Positions 24,589-33,665 are shown, numbered from the stretch's first letter. The stretch is 64,000 nt of DNA from an uncultured Lachnospiraceae bacterium (GCA_900544685.1 UQWA01000013.1:1-64000); one strand, 5' to 3'. A program made the numbers and translations. The notes: generated by a model from the sequence alone, not told the origin.

Positions 24589-24615
24589 AATTTCTCCTTT
24601 TCTTTTGCAAAAATG

Positions 24616-24650
24616 CTCCGGAGCCCTGCTCTTGCTGCAAAACCCCGGAG
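24616..24650 (-). promoter_or_regulatory. Hairpin between carbamate kinase and permease genes
   Basis: CTCCGG (24616-24621) / CCGGAG (24645-24650), followed on the minus strand by a short T run. It could partly stop transcription inside the operon and set the level of the permease relative to the enzymes. Confidence 0.4.
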
Positions 24651-24668
24651 TCTTTTTTCAAAAATCCA

Positions 24669-25604
24669 TCAGGAATGTATCATAGTTCCTGTTTTTCCTG
24701 CTATTCCCTCTGCTGCTTTATTCAACAGAGTAATCAGAGTACTTCTTCCTTCCCCGGATCTGGCGAAGCGTACTGCTGCCTCAATCTTCGGAAGCATAGA
24801 GCCTTTGGCAAATTCGCCCTGCTCCATGTATTTTTCTGCCTGCTCCACCGTCAGATCGGAAAGCCATTGCTGGTCTTCCTTTCCAAAATGGATGGCTGCT
24901 TTTTCCACTGCTGTCAGAATGACCAGATAGTCCGCATCCAGCTTTTCTGCCAGCAGACTGCTGGCGTTATCTTTATCAATGACTGCATTGACACCCTCCA
25001 GACGGCCATTTCTGGATACCACCGGAATTCCCCCGCCGCCACAGGTGATAACGATATGTCCTGCCTGTACCAGCGTCCGGATCGTCTCCAGCTCCCGGAT
25101 CCGTTTTGGCATCGGGGATGGCACCACAATGCGGTAACCCCTGCCTGCATCTTCCATACAGGTAATGCCGTGCGCCATATTTTTTTCTGCTTCTTCCTTT
25201 GTCAGGAAACGTCCAATTGGCTTGGTCGGATTCTGAAATGCCGGATCCTGTTCATCCACTTCTACCTGCGACAGAATAGTGGATACTTTTCCGTCAATTC
25301 CACGGCTGTATAATTCATATTTAATGGCGTTCTGCAAATCAATGCCAATATATCCCTGGCTCATGGCCACGCAGGTCGGCAAAGGCACCTGTTTATAATT
25401 TTCGTGCTGTACCACCAGACTGTCCATAGCGTCCTGTATCATGCCAACCTGTGGTCCGTTTCCGTGGGTAATGATAATGTCAAGTCCCTGAGAGGCCAGA
25501 TCCACAATTACTTTTGCAGTCTTTGCCACTGCTTCCTTCTGCTCTTCCACATTTTTGCCCAGGGCGTTTCCGCCCAGAGCAATCACTACTTTTTTCTTTT
25601 TCAT
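24669..25604 (-). CDS. arcC: Carbamate kinase
   Basis: A 311-residue amino acid kinase fold enzyme: VIALGGNALG start, THGNGPQVG, TCGGGGIPVV, VNAVIDKDNASSLLAEKLDADYLVILTAVE, and FAKGSMLPKIEAAVRF. It converts carbamoyl phosphate and ADP to ATP, CO2 and ammonia. It lies directly after the AllF-AllG fusion gene, with 23 bases between, so here it should take carbamoyl phosphate from oxalurate rather than from arginine; no arginine deiminase genes are present. Confidence 0.96.
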   Translation of the reverse strand: MKKKKVVIALGGNALGKNVEEQKEAVAKTAKVIVDLASQGLDIIITHGNGPQVGMIQDAMDSLVVQHENYKQVPLPTCVAMSQGYIGIDLQNAIKYELYSRGIDGKVSTILSQVEVDEQDPAFQNPTKPIGRFLTKEEAEKNMAHGITCMEDAGRGYRIVVPSPMPKRIRELETIRTLVQAGHIVITCGGGGIPVVSRNGRLEGVNAVIDKDNASSLLAEKLDADYLVILTAVEKAAIHFGKEDQQWLSDLTVEQAEKYMEQGEFAKGSMLPKIEAAVRFARSGEGRSTLITLLNKAAEGIAGKTGTMIHS

Positions 25605-25627
25605 TGTTTCACACCATTACTATATTT

Positions 25628-28624
25628 TTATGCTTCAAATCCCAGTTTCTTTGCATAGGCTACGATGGCTTTTTCAAAGCATTCCATTGGCGGATGTACC
25701 GTTCCGGCACCTACCTGGCCGTAGCCTGCAATCTTGTGTGCAATGCCGGTATTGATCACCGGAGTGATGCCTTTTTCCACTACCAGTCTGGCATCAATAC
25801 CCAGACAGGTTCCCTGAAAGTTCCAGGTCGGAATGATAAAGTTCGGATTGTGATCGATGGTGATCTCTGCCATCTCGTTGCTGACACGAAGAGCATCTTC
25901 GTATCCACCGGCTCCTACGAACCGGGTAACGGCAGGAGCTGCGATCATGGCCATACCACCAACACCGAAAGTCTCTGTGATTGCACTGTCCCCCATATCC
26001 GGGCATCCGTCCTCTTCGTCATATCCGGTGAAATACAGCCCCTTTGGTGTATTTACCGGACCTGTGAACCATTCATCCCCCATACCTGCAATACGGATAC
26101 CGAATTCCACACCGTTACGGCACATGGCTGTAACGATGGTTCCATCCGTGATGGTACGTGCACCGTCCATGACAGACTTAGCTGTTGCCATCATGATATT
26201 CAGGAAGAACTGATCTGTATCTGCCAGGAACTTGATCACGTCATAACGGTCTTTTTCAGACATATCCAGTTTTGTAATCACCGGAGCTACTTCCTTCATA
26301 AATGCCAGGGATGCGGCAATGTTTCTCTGGTGGAATTCATCACCCATGGCTACTGCCTTGGCTACCAGTGGATTGACGCTTAAACCACCCAGCTCTGTGA
26401 TGGCACGATCCAGCGTTGGGCCAAGGACATCACGCATCCAGCGGAGACGATTGACTACCTCTTCGGAATAAGCACCAAATCTCAGTACTTTTCCGATACC
26501 TTCATTCATGGTACAGTATGCTTCGTTGCCGTCTGTCTCATTTTTCACTACGAATACCGGCATGTTGGCAGAGGTGATACCTCCCATCGGTCCTACTGCA
26601 TTGCAGTGATGGCAAGGGATGAACTTCACTTCACCAGAAGCCAGCAGTGCTCTGGCATCTGCCTCGTTATCTGCCCATTCTTCAAAAAGAACGGCACCTA
26701 CGCAGGAACCCTGTACAGGATCTGGCATATTTTTAAATTCGATTGGCGGACCCGCATGAAGAATCACTTTTCCTTCTGCAATCTGCGGGATCACTTCTTT
26801 GGCACGTTTTACATGTTTGATTACCGGCTGGCTGGCTACTACTTTGGCAATGACACGCTTGTTGGCTTCATCAATACCTTCATAATTTCTCAGGAAATTC
26901 AATGTCTTAATCAGACGTACATCTCCTCCTGCTGGCGGCATCCAGTCATACTGTACCACTTCACATCCAAAGTCTTCCGCCACTTCTGCAAAGCTCTTTA
27001 AACCTACGTTGATGATCTTCGGCCTCTGAGAAAGCAGCTGCATCAGTTTTTCAGAAGGTTCTGCCTTTTCTGCTGCAATCGTTTTCTTTTCACGGATCTC
27101 TTTTACCGGTTCTTCAAAGTCCAGTCCCACTGCCTGAATCGCAGTGCGGACTGCCAGTTTATTGTTCTCGCAGACAATCACACCTGCGTCTTTTAACTTC
27201 TTCACTGCTTCATCGTAGCCCTGGAAGTCTTTTCTGGTTCCACATACAGTGGCTACGAAAAATACCTTTCTTCCAGCTGCGGCTGCTTTTGCTTTCAGTT
27301 CTTCAATGGTCGGAATCAGTGCTCCTGCCATATCCTCGTGGGAACCGTATCCCAGCATAATATCAAAAAGAATCGCTCCGGTGCTCTCATCGTCTACGGC
27401 TTCCTGCATACACTCAATACGCTTTGCAGGGTCAATCATCGGATGTGGCTTACCCTTTGTGTAAGCATCGTCTCCCAGATCGATGACTACGTTGCCGTTT
27501 AACTGCAGCATATAGCCTTCTATATCTTCCGGAGGAATCTCACAGTTCATGGAATCCTTGATCAGCATCGCAGCTTCATTGGCCAGTGTACCGCCTGAAT
27601 AATATGCTTTGATGGTCTTCTGATCCTCTGCCTTGTAGAATGCGGAACTGTCCACATCTGCTGTGGCTTCCGGAATTGTCTCGCCTCTTACCAGACTGAC
27701 TGCAAGACGGGCTGTTTCATCCAGTGTATAAGTATGATAGAAATTCTCTTCATGGTATTCCGGTTTTTCTCCTAAGAACAGGGTAATCACCGGTTTGGTG
27801 AAGTTACTGAGTCTGGCTGAGATTTTTTCTCTGACTTCCTTTGCAGGTGGCTTGGAGATAACGATCAGTACCTTTACGCTGTCATCTTTTTCCATGGCAT
27901 CGATCATATCCATCATGGTAATGCCGCCAACGGCTGTGGATAAATCTCTTCCGCCGGTTCCGATGGCATTGTTCACCCCTTCGCCCAGACGATCGATGAT
28001 GGTTGTCAGCTCCTGAATACCGGTTCCGGATGCTCCGATGATACCGATGGAACCCGGCGCTACTTTATTCGTAAATGCGATCGGTACACTCTGGATGATT
28101 CCGGTACCGCAGTCTGGTCCCATAACAGAGAGCCCCTTTTCATGTGCCTTTTTCTTCAATGCCACTTCGTCTTCCAGTGTCACATTGTCACTGAACATGA
28201 AAACATTCATTCCTTCATCCAGCGCACGGTCTGCTTCCAGCGCTGCGTACATGCCCGGAATGGAGATCACTGCCAGATTGGCATCAGGCAGCTTTTCCAG
28301 CGCCTTATCCCAGGACTTCACACTTTCTTCTTGTTTACCTGCGCTGACCGTTGACTGCTTTTTAAAAAATTCTTCTGCTGTTTCCATAATCTGATCCAGG
28401 AGACTGTCGTCTTCCACATCAGCAACTACTACCATATCATTGGCAGTTGCTTCCATCAGTTCCTGTGTATCCAGTCCGCTCTGTTTAAAAATATCTTTAT
28501 TTGCCGGTGTTGCCATCATGATAGATGCCTTTTTTACGCCTTCCAGTGCGGAAATCTGGTTGGTCAAAAGCATCAGAACAACGGAATCATGATAACTGCC
28601 TTTTTTCACAATTGTCTTTAACAT
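25628..28624 (-). CDS. AllF-AllG (FdrA-YlbE) fusion, oxamate carbamoyltransferase subunits
   Basis: A 998-residue protein joining two enzymes that are separate in E. coli. The N-terminal half is FdrA/AllF, a succinyl-CoA synthetase-like fold: VMGPDCGTGII, GSIGIIGASGTGIQELT, GTGGRDLSTAVGG, with the second domain ending near IQAVGLDFEEP. The C-terminal half from about residue 525 is YlbE/AllG (DUF1116): FLRNYEGIDEANKRVIAKV, HCNAVGPMGGITSANMPVF, FHQRNIAASLAFMKEV. AllFGH transfers the carbamoyl group of oxalurate to phosphate, giving oxamate and carbamoyl phosphate. Start at 28624 has AGGAGG seven bases before; ATG at 28630 is too close to it. The third subunit, AllH, lies at 53496. Confidence 0.9.
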   Translation of the reverse strand: MLKTIVKKGSYHDSVVLMLLTNQISALEGVKKASIMMATPANKDIFKQSGLDTQELMEATANDMVVVADVEDDSLLDQIMETAEEFFKKQSTVSAGKQEESVKSWDKALEKLPDANLAVISIPGMYAALEADRALDEGMNVFMFSDNVTLEDEVALKKKAHEKGLSVMGPDCGTGIIQSVPIAFTNKVAPGSIGIIGASGTGIQELTTIIDRLGEGVNNAIGTGGRDLSTAVGGITMMDMIDAMEKDDSVKVLIVISKPPAKEVREKISARLSNFTKPVITLFLGEKPEYHEENFYHTYTLDETARLAVSLVRGETIPEATADVDSSAFYKAEDQKTIKAYYSGGTLANEAAMLIKDSMNCEIPPEDIEGYMLQLNGNVVIDLGDDAYTKGKPHPMIDPAKRIECMQEAVDDESTGAILFDIMLGYGSHEDMAGALIPTIEELKAKAAAAGRKVFFVATVCGTRKDFQGYDEAVKKLKDAGVIVCENNKLAVRTAIQAVGLDFEEPVKEIREKKTIAAEKAEPSEKLMQLLSQRPKIINVGLKSFAEVAEDFGCEVVQYDWMPPAGGDVRLIKTLNFLRNYEGIDEANKRVIAKVVASQPVIKHVKRAKEVIPQIAEGKVILHAGPPIEFKNMPDPVQGSCVGAVLFEEWADNEADARALLASGEVKFIPCHHCNAVGPMGGITSANMPVFVVKNETDGNEAYCTMNEGIGKVLRFGAYSEEVVNRLRWMRDVLGPTLDRAITELGGLSVNPLVAKAVAMGDEFHQRNIAASLAFMKEVAPVITKLDMSEKDRYDVIKFLADTDQFFLNIMMATAKSVMDGARTITDGTIVTAMCRNGVEFGIRIAGMGDEWFTGPVNTPKGLYFTGYDEEDGCPDMGDSAITETFGVGGMAMIAAPAVTRFVGAGGYEDALRVSNEMAEITIDHNPNFIIPTWNFQGTCLGIDARLVVEKGITPVINTGIAHKIAGYGQVGAGTVHPPMECFEKAIVAYAKKLGFEA

Positions 28625-28666
28625 GAACATTCCTCCTGTTATGGTCAGCCACTTTTTACTGTCTCT

Positions 28667-28695
28667 ATTATGGCAAGAAGTATGCTGTTTTTCAA
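28667..28695 (-). promoter_or_regulatory. Promoter of the fdrA-arcC-permease operon
   Basis: On the minus strand TTGAAA (28690-28695), a 17-base spacer and CATAAT (28667-28672). The start codon lies 43 bases downstream of the -10 box. Confidence 0.7.
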
Positions 28696-28752
28696 TAGAT
28701 TTTTGAATTAATTTTCGAATATATGTGATGCATGATTGAAATACATTTTATC

Positions 28753-28781
28753 TTGACAAATTTTTCTATTCTTTTTATAAT
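28753..28781 (+). promoter_or_regulatory. Consensus promoter of the MarR-MATE operon
   Basis: TTGACA (28753-28758), exactly 17 bases, TATAAT (28776-28781): a perfect sigma-A promoter, so strong transcription is expected unless repressed. Confidence 0.9.
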
Positions 28782-28806
28782 TACCAATGTTAATTATCAA
28801 TGGTAA
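28781..28806. promoter_or_regulatory. Likely MarR operator
   Basis: Inverted repeat TTACCA (28781-28786) / TGGTAA (28801-28806) begins at the last base of the -10 box and covers the start site, ideal for autorepression by the MarR protein encoded next. Confidence 0.65.
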
Positions 28807-28828
28807 CTATATGATAAGGAGTTCTGTG

Positions 28829-29281
28829 ATGACAATTGAACTGTTAAAACGTATGATGGATGCCTGTTATCAGGCAAAACGCATTCGCGATATGCTTCCG
28901 CCTCTTCCAGAAGGCGTAACTTCCTCTTATATTCAGTATCTGGATATCATTGAAAAGATGCAGCATCAGGGCATGCGGGTAAAGATTTCGGATATCAGCG
29001 ACCGGTTATCTCTGCCACGGCCCGGTGTGACCAGAACGGTAAAAGATATGGAGCAGAAAGGCTATCTGAAGAAAACGGTTTCTCCGGAGGACGGACGAGT
29101 CACCTGGCTGACTCTCACAGAGACCGGACAGGCACTCTCCCAGAAGTATAATCAGAAATGTTTTTCCATTCTGGCTGATTATACAGAAGAGATTTCCGAA
29201 AAAGACGTTGAATGCATGATCCGTACCATGGATCAGCTCTATCATATTATGTGTGAAAGGAGAATTCATCTTGACAAGTGA
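28829..29281 (+). CDS. MarR-family regulator
   Basis: A 150-residue winged-helix repressor: helices around YIQYLDIIEKMQ, recognition region ISDRLSLPRPGVTRTVKDMEQKGYL and wing SPEDGRVTWLTLTETG, the usual MarR order. ATG at 28829 has AAGGAG seven bases upstream. It overlaps the start of the MATE exporter gene by 11 bases, so both are made together. Likely an autorepressor that a drug or metabolite releases, inducing the exporter. Confidence 0.92.
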   Translation: MTIELLKRMMDACYQAKRIRDMLPPLPEGVTSSYIQYLDIIEKMQHQGMRVKISDISDRLSLPRPGVTRTVKDMEQKGYLKKTVSPEDGRVTWLTLTETGQALSQKYNQKCFSILADYTEEISEKDVECMIRTMDQLYHIMCERRIHLDK

Positions 29282-30620
29282 AAAAAATGATTTTACACAG
29301 GGCAGTATTCTGAAAAAACTGTCTCTCTTTATGCTTCCGATTCTGGGAGCACTGGTGTTACAGGCTGCCTATGGTGCGGTAGACCTTCTCGTAGTAGGAA
29401 GATTCGGTTCTACCTCCGGACTTTCTGCCGTATCTACCGGAAGTCAGGTGCTGAATTTGGTGACCTTTGTGGTGACACAGTTTGCCATGGGCATCACCGT
29501 ACTGATTGCCCGTTATCTGGGCGAGAAAAAGCCGGAGCAGATCGGATCTGTCATCGGCGGAGGTGTTGTGGTATTTGCCATCATCTCTGCGGTACTGTTC
29601 ATTATTATGGTCACATTTGCCCGCCCGATTTCTATTCTGATGCAGGCTCCGACTGAAGCGGTTGACCTGACCACCAGTTATGTGCGTATCTGCGGTGGCG
29701 GCATTTTGTTCATTGTAGCTTACAACCTGCTTTCCGCTATCTTCCGTGGATTAGGCGACAGCAAGTCTCCACTGCTCTTTGTTCTGGTTGCCTGTATCGT
29801 GAATATCTTCGGTGACCTGATTCTGGTAGCCGGACTGCATATGGATGCTGCCGGAGCTGCCATCGCCACAGTCTGCGCCCAGGCTGTCAGTGTGGTATGT
29901 GCTATTCATATTTTACTGAAAAAGAATCTATCATTTCAGATTCAGAGATCCGATTTCCGAATCAATTCCCAGTGCCGGAAATTCTTAGGCATCGGACTGC
30001 CTCTGGCGCTTCAGGAATTTCTGACACAGATCTCTTTCCTGGCTCTGTGTGCTTTTGTCAACCGGCTGGGTCTGGAAGCATCCTCCGGCTATGGTGTTGC
30101 CTGCAAGATCGTCAACTTTGCCATGCTGATTCCAAGTTCACTGATGCAATCAATGGCATCCTTCGTCTCCCAGAATGTGGGTGCCAACAATCACAAACGT
30201 GCCAGACATGCCCTGTTTACCGGTATTGGGATCGGTCTGTTCTTTGGCTGTATCGTATTTGTCCTTGTGATATTTAAGGGTGATCTGCTGGCAGGCTTCT
30301 TCTCAGCCGATCCAGCGGTTGTCCAGAATGGATTCGACTATCTGAAGGGCTTTGCACCGGAGACGATTGTGACTGCTATCCTGTTCAGCATGATTGGCTA
30401 CTTCAACGGAAATAATCAGACGGTCTGGGTGATGATCCAGGGGCTGGTTCAGACTCTTCTGGTCCGGCTTCCGATGTCCTATTACATGAGTATCCAGCCA
30501 AATGCCAGCCTGACCAAGATCGGTCTGGCAGCACCGACTTCCACTGCAGTGGGAATCGTGCTGAATGTACTGTTTTTCCTGTATTTTACAAAACGAAACA
30601 AGGAAAAACACACCTTATAA
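29271..30620 (+). CDS. MATE-family multidrug/Na+ antiporter
   Basis: A 449-residue carrier with twelve helices in two related halves. MATE marks are MLPILGALVLQAAYGAVDLLVVGRF and the loop SAIFRGLGDSKSP. It should export cationic drugs or metabolites in exchange for sodium or protons. A TTG start at 29271 is preferred: AAAGGAGA is well placed before it, whereas the upstream GTG at 29253 would be part of that site. Regulated with the MarR gene before it. Confidence 0.92.
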   Translation: MTSEKNDFTQGSILKKLSLFMLPILGALVLQAAYGAVDLLVVGRFGSTSGLSAVSTGSQVLNLVTFVVTQFAMGITVLIARYLGEKKPEQIGSVIGGGVVVFAIISAVLFIIMVTFARPISILMQAPTEAVDLTTSYVRICGGGILFIVAYNLLSAIFRGLGDSKSPLLFVLVACIVNIFGDLILVAGLHMDAAGAAIATVCAQAVSVVCAIHILLKKNLSFQIQRSDFRINSQCRKFLGIGLPLALQEFLTQISFLALCAFVNRLGLEASSGYGVACKIVNFAMLIPSSLMQSMASFVSQNVGANNHKRARHALFTGIGIGLFFGCIVFVLVIFKGDLLAGFFSADPAVVQNGFDYLKGFAPETIVTAILFSMIGYFNGNNQTVWVMIQGLVQTLLVRLPMSYYMSIQPNASLTKIGLAAPTSTAVGIVLNVLFFLYFTKRNKEKHTL

Positions 30621-30673
30621 CAAGAAAGATCTCCGCGGAACATTTTCAAATTCACGGGACGCCAATTCCCCGT

Positions 30674-30749
30674 AAAATCAAACTGAGAAAAACCAGAGGT
30701 TTTCAGACGATATCGTCTGGCTGCCTCTGGTTTTTCTCAGTTTGATTTT
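30674..30749. terminator. Very long inverted repeat, bidirectional terminator
   Basis: A 26-bp perfect arm (30674-30699) and its complement (30724-30749) enclose another palindrome CAGACGATATCGTCTG (30704-30719). T-rich ends on both sides suit termination of the MATE operon and of the convergent gene, whose last codons and stop lie in the right arm. Confidence 0.8.
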
Positions 30750-31171
30750 TGATCATGTATTTCTTTCAGATTATCAATTGCCATTTCCACATCCAGTGTA
30801 TGGAATCCAAGCCAACTCTCCTGCATCCGCTTTTCATCTGCGGTTTTATAAATTTGGCTACTGTTTTCCCCAGTATAATAATGCCAGTAGCGGTACACAT
30901 ATCCGGTCCAGTACATCACCTCCCGGTTGTAAACTGTCCCTGCTTTTTTTAACCCGCCTGCTTCCTCATTCAGTTCCTCCAAAATATATTCTTCTCCTGC
31001 CCACTGTAAACGGTCATACACATCATCTAATGCTGCCGCCGCCCGGCTGTTCATAAATGTTTTTATAAAATAAGGGCAATCGTATCCCACTTTTAAAGCA
31101 AGTTCAAACAGTCTTCCCTGTATATCACAAAGCTGACGTTTCTGAAGTGTAAGATCAAGCATTTTGCTCAC
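30737..31171 (-). CDS. Partner of DUF3990 protein, putative antitoxin
   Basis: A 144-residue soluble helical protein (LFELALKVGYDCPYFIKTFM, WTGYVYRYWHYYTGE). Its start overlaps the end of the upstream DUF3990 gene by 17 bases, so the pair is co-translated. Similar small proteins next to DUF3990 genes in Lachnospiraceae are suspected antitoxins; that is inference from position, not from a known fold. Its 3' end is embedded in the long inverted repeat. Confidence 0.6.
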   Translation of the reverse strand: MSKMLDLTLQKRQLCDIQGRLFELALKVGYDCPYFIKTFMNSRAAAALDDVYDRLQWAGEEYILEELNEEAGGLKKAGTVYNREVMYWTGYVYRYWHYYTGENSSQIYKTADEKRMQESWLGFHTLDVEMAIDNLKEIHDQKSN

Positions 31172-31835
31172 CTGCCTTTAATATCTCATCAAAAAATCGT
31201 CCTTCCCGCCGGTACTGACGACAGACTTTTTCTGCAAGTGCAATTCCTTCTGAACGATTTTTCTCACTTTCGTATTTCAATATTTTCTTCTCTTCTTCTG
31301 ATATATCCTGTACTTTTATAATTTTAATATGTTCACAGGCTTTCTCTGTCAGTGCTACATACTGCTTTCCCAGTTTTAATGCAGAAAGACTGTGGATTAA
31401 TGCAAGTTCTGTAATCTCTCCATTAAAAAAACGATCCAATACAACAAACATCCTGTCATTTGCAATATAACCAATCAGCATATCGCATTCTTCCGTCCAG
31501 CCTGCATACTGATCATAGAGCGGAGTTCCTTTTATCGATTCCATTTTTCCCCTGTTATATGCAACCAGCAATGCCCAGTCCAGCCCAACTTCTATATCTA
31601 TTATTTTCAGGTCTGACAAATCTATACTTAGTGTATACAATTTTGCCTTCGGATAATTGCAAATCAGCGTGAGCGGCTGCCTCGGATCTGTCCCCATATA
31701 AAAACCTCTGCCAAAATCACATTTGTCCCTGCTTTTCGGTGCTATGTTTCCCTGAATACCGGATTTTGATCCATGGTAAAGCGTTATAGTCTCACCACTG
31801 GCAATGATACAATTTCTTTCCCCTACATTTATCAT
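31155..31835 (-). CDS. DUF3990 protein, putative ADP-ribosyltransferase-like toxin
   Basis: A 226-residue protein whose first 165 residues match DUF3990: LYHGSKSG near residue 20, DFGRGFYMGTDPRQ near 45, and an Asp/Glu-containing stretch CDMLIGYIANDRMFVVLD. The H-G and G-x-G-F-Y-x-x-T pattern is typical of NAD-binding ADP-ribosyltransferase folds. It is followed by a charged helical tail. GAGGAG precedes the ATG. With its overlapping partner it forms a candidate toxin-antitoxin unit; the biochemical activity is not proven by sequence. Confidence 0.75.
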   Translation of the reverse strand: MINVGERNCIIASGETITLYHGSKSGIQGNIAPKSRDKCDFGRGFYMGTDPRQPLTLICNYPKAKLYTLSIDLSDLKIIDIEVGLDWALLVAYNRGKMESIKGTPLYDQYAGWTEECDMLIGYIANDRMFVVLDRFFNGEITELALIHSLSALKLGKQYVALTEKACEHIKIIKVQDISEEEKKILKYESEKNRSEGIALAEKVCRQYRREGRFFDEILKAGEQNA

Positions 31836-31962
31836 ATACCATTCTCCTCTATACTATATTTTTGAGTATAACTGTTTTTTTAACCATGCGCAAGAGAACT
31901 TAATCAGATATTGCTACCTCATCGCTAATATGCTAATATCCATTGGGGAAGGAGCTAAAATT

Positions 31963-32862
31963 ATGTATACTATAAATACCATTTCGATAAAAGGCAGATT
32001 CTGTGAGAAATCTGCCACGATATACAAGAACCCGGACGCAGCCTCAAGAGCCTGTATTCTCTACTTTCACGGTGGCGGTCTGCTCTATGGATCTCGGTGT
32101 GATCTTCCGGAAGCACATCTGAAACAGTTCACATCTGCAGGTTTTCCGGTGATTGCCTTTGACTATCCACTGGCACCGGCCTGTGATGTGAAGGACATTC
32201 TGCAGGATGTGATTGATTCTGTAAATACTTGTCTGACTGAGCCTGATTTGTTTCAGATAACTGTGCCTGGATCTGATCCCCTGCCTTATGTGCTCTTTGG
32301 TCGATCCAGCGGTGCTTATCTGATGCTTCTGGCTGCTGCCAGCATAGGAAAACATGATTTTCCCATGCCAGATGACCTGCCTGCATTAAAAAAGGCACCT
32401 GCCGGTGTCCTCTCTTATTATGGATATGGTTTTCTGGAAGATCTCTGGTATGAAAATCCAAGTTACTATTACCAGACACTTCCAGCGGTGTCCGAAGCGA
32501 TTCTGGACTCTCTTCCATCTGAGCCACATACAGAAGGCCCTCTGGACACGCACTATTCTGCCTATGTCTATGCAAGGCAGTCTGGAAAATGGAAGTCTCT
32601 TTTCTTCCATGATCGTGAAAAATACTTTTTATTATACTATTCTCTGCGTCTGTGCAGTGAACTGCCATGTCCTGTTTTCTGCGCACACAGCACCGGAGAT
32701 ACGGATGTGCCATTTGCAGAATTCCAGAAACTGACGGAAAAATATCACGCAACGCGTTTCATTGCATCCGGCAGTCAGCATGACTTTGACCGGGATACGG
32801 ACAGTGCCCAGACAAAAGAACTGCTGAAAGAAACGATTACATTTTTACATACTCTGATATAA
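31963..32862 (+). CDS. Alpha/beta hydrolase, HGGG esterase type
   Basis: A 299-residue serine hydrolase of the hormone-sensitive-lipase-like group: oxyanion motif YFHGGGLLYG near residue 33, nucleophile Ser in GRSSGAYLM near 117, acid Asp in STGDTDVPF near 247 and His in SGSQHDFDRD near 275. Substrate unknown; short-chain esters are typical. ATG at 31963 has GGAAGGAG upstream, while the longer frame to 31804 has none. Its neighbour 15 bases downstream is a TSUP permease on the same strand. Confidence 0.85.
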   Translation: MYTINTISIKGRFCEKSATIYKNPDAASRACILYFHGGGLLYGSRCDLPEAHLKQFTSAGFPVIAFDYPLAPACDVKDILQDVIDSVNTCLTEPDLFQITVPGSDPLPYVLFGRSSGAYLMLLAAASIGKHDFPMPDDLPALKKAPAGVLSYYGYGFLEDLWYENPSYYYQTLPAVSEAILDSLPSEPHTEGPLDTHYSAYVYARQSGKWKSLFFHDREKYFLLYYSLRLCSELPCPVFCAHSTGDTDVPFAEFQKLTEKYHATRFIASGSQHDFDRDTDSAQTKELLKETITFLHTLI

Positions 32863-32877
32863 GGACGGTATCCAGCC

Positions 32878-33627
32878 ATGAATTTCATTCCATTTTTGAT
32901 TATCTGCCCGCTTACTTTTCTCGCCGGTCTGGTGGACTCCATTGCCGGCGGTGGCGGTCTGATTTCCCTGCCTGCTTTTTTACTTGCCGGACTTCCACCG
33001 CACAACGCTCTGGCTACAAATAAGCTGGCCTCTTCCATCGGAACAACAGCCTCCACGGTGCGCTACTGTAAGCACGGCTATTTTGATAAGCGACTCACCG
33101 TTCCCAGCATTCTCTGTGCTTTGATCGGATCTACCTGCGGAGCACACCTGGTTCTGCTGACCAGCGATATCGTTGTGAAAAAAGTGATGCTGGTGATTCT
33201 GCCTGTTGTTGCTGTATGTGTGCTGACTGACAAAAAAGAAGCCACGCAAGTTGCCGCATTTTCCCACAGGAAACGAATGCTTATTGTGTGCATCAGTGCT
33301 TTTCTCATTGGTATATATGACGGATTCTACGGTCCCGGTACCGGAACCTTTCTGCTGCTGGCGCTGACCCGTCTCGCCCATATGGATGTACGCACTGCTT
33401 CCGGCAATGTAAAGATGATCAACCTGTCTTCCAATGCCGCCGCCCTGTTTACCTTCTTATTCAGCGGGCAGGTTCTGTTCGCTCCGGGACTGGCAGGCGC
33501 CGCTTTCTGTCTGGCAGGACACTATATCGGCAGTGGACTGGTCATGAAAAACGGGACGAAAATTGTTCGTCCCATTATCATTGTTGTCTTGATTTTACTA
33601 TTTATCAAAGTTATCTCCGGGAATTAA
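32878..33627 (+). CDS. TSUP (TauE/SafE) family permease
   Basis: A 249-residue membrane protein with seven to eight helices. Family marks are the repeated segments GLVDSIAGGGGLISLPAFLLAG and IGIYDGFYGPGTGTFLLLALT. TSUP members carry sulfite, sulfonates or other organic anions across the membrane; the substrate here cannot be set. It ends in a terminator that overlaps its last codons. Confidence 0.9.
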   Translation: MNFIPFLIICPLTFLAGLVDSIAGGGGLISLPAFLLAGLPPHNALATNKLASSIGTTASTVRYCKHGYFDKRLTVPSILCALIGSTCGAHLVLLTSDIVVKKVMLVILPVVAVCVLTDKKEATQVAAFSHRKRMLIVCISAFLIGIYDGFYGPGTGTFLLLALTRLAHMDVRTASGNVKMINLSSNAAALFTFLFSGQVLFAPGLAGAAFCLAGHYIGSGLVMKNGTKIVRPIIIVVLILLFIKVISGN

Positions 33628-33646
33628 ATCTGCCCGGAGATTTTTT
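33613..33646 (+). terminator. Terminator after the TSUP gene
   Basis: ATCTCCGGG (33613-33621) / CCCGGAGAT (33633-33641), followed by six T. It separates the plus-strand operon from the convergent M20 hydrolase gene. Confidence 0.85.
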
Positions 33647-33665
33647 CATTTATGACCCCAAAAGA

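Noticed and set aside
25514..26383. 290-codon plus-strand frame
   Set aside because: Antisense to arcC and the AllF-AllG fusion; no start site.
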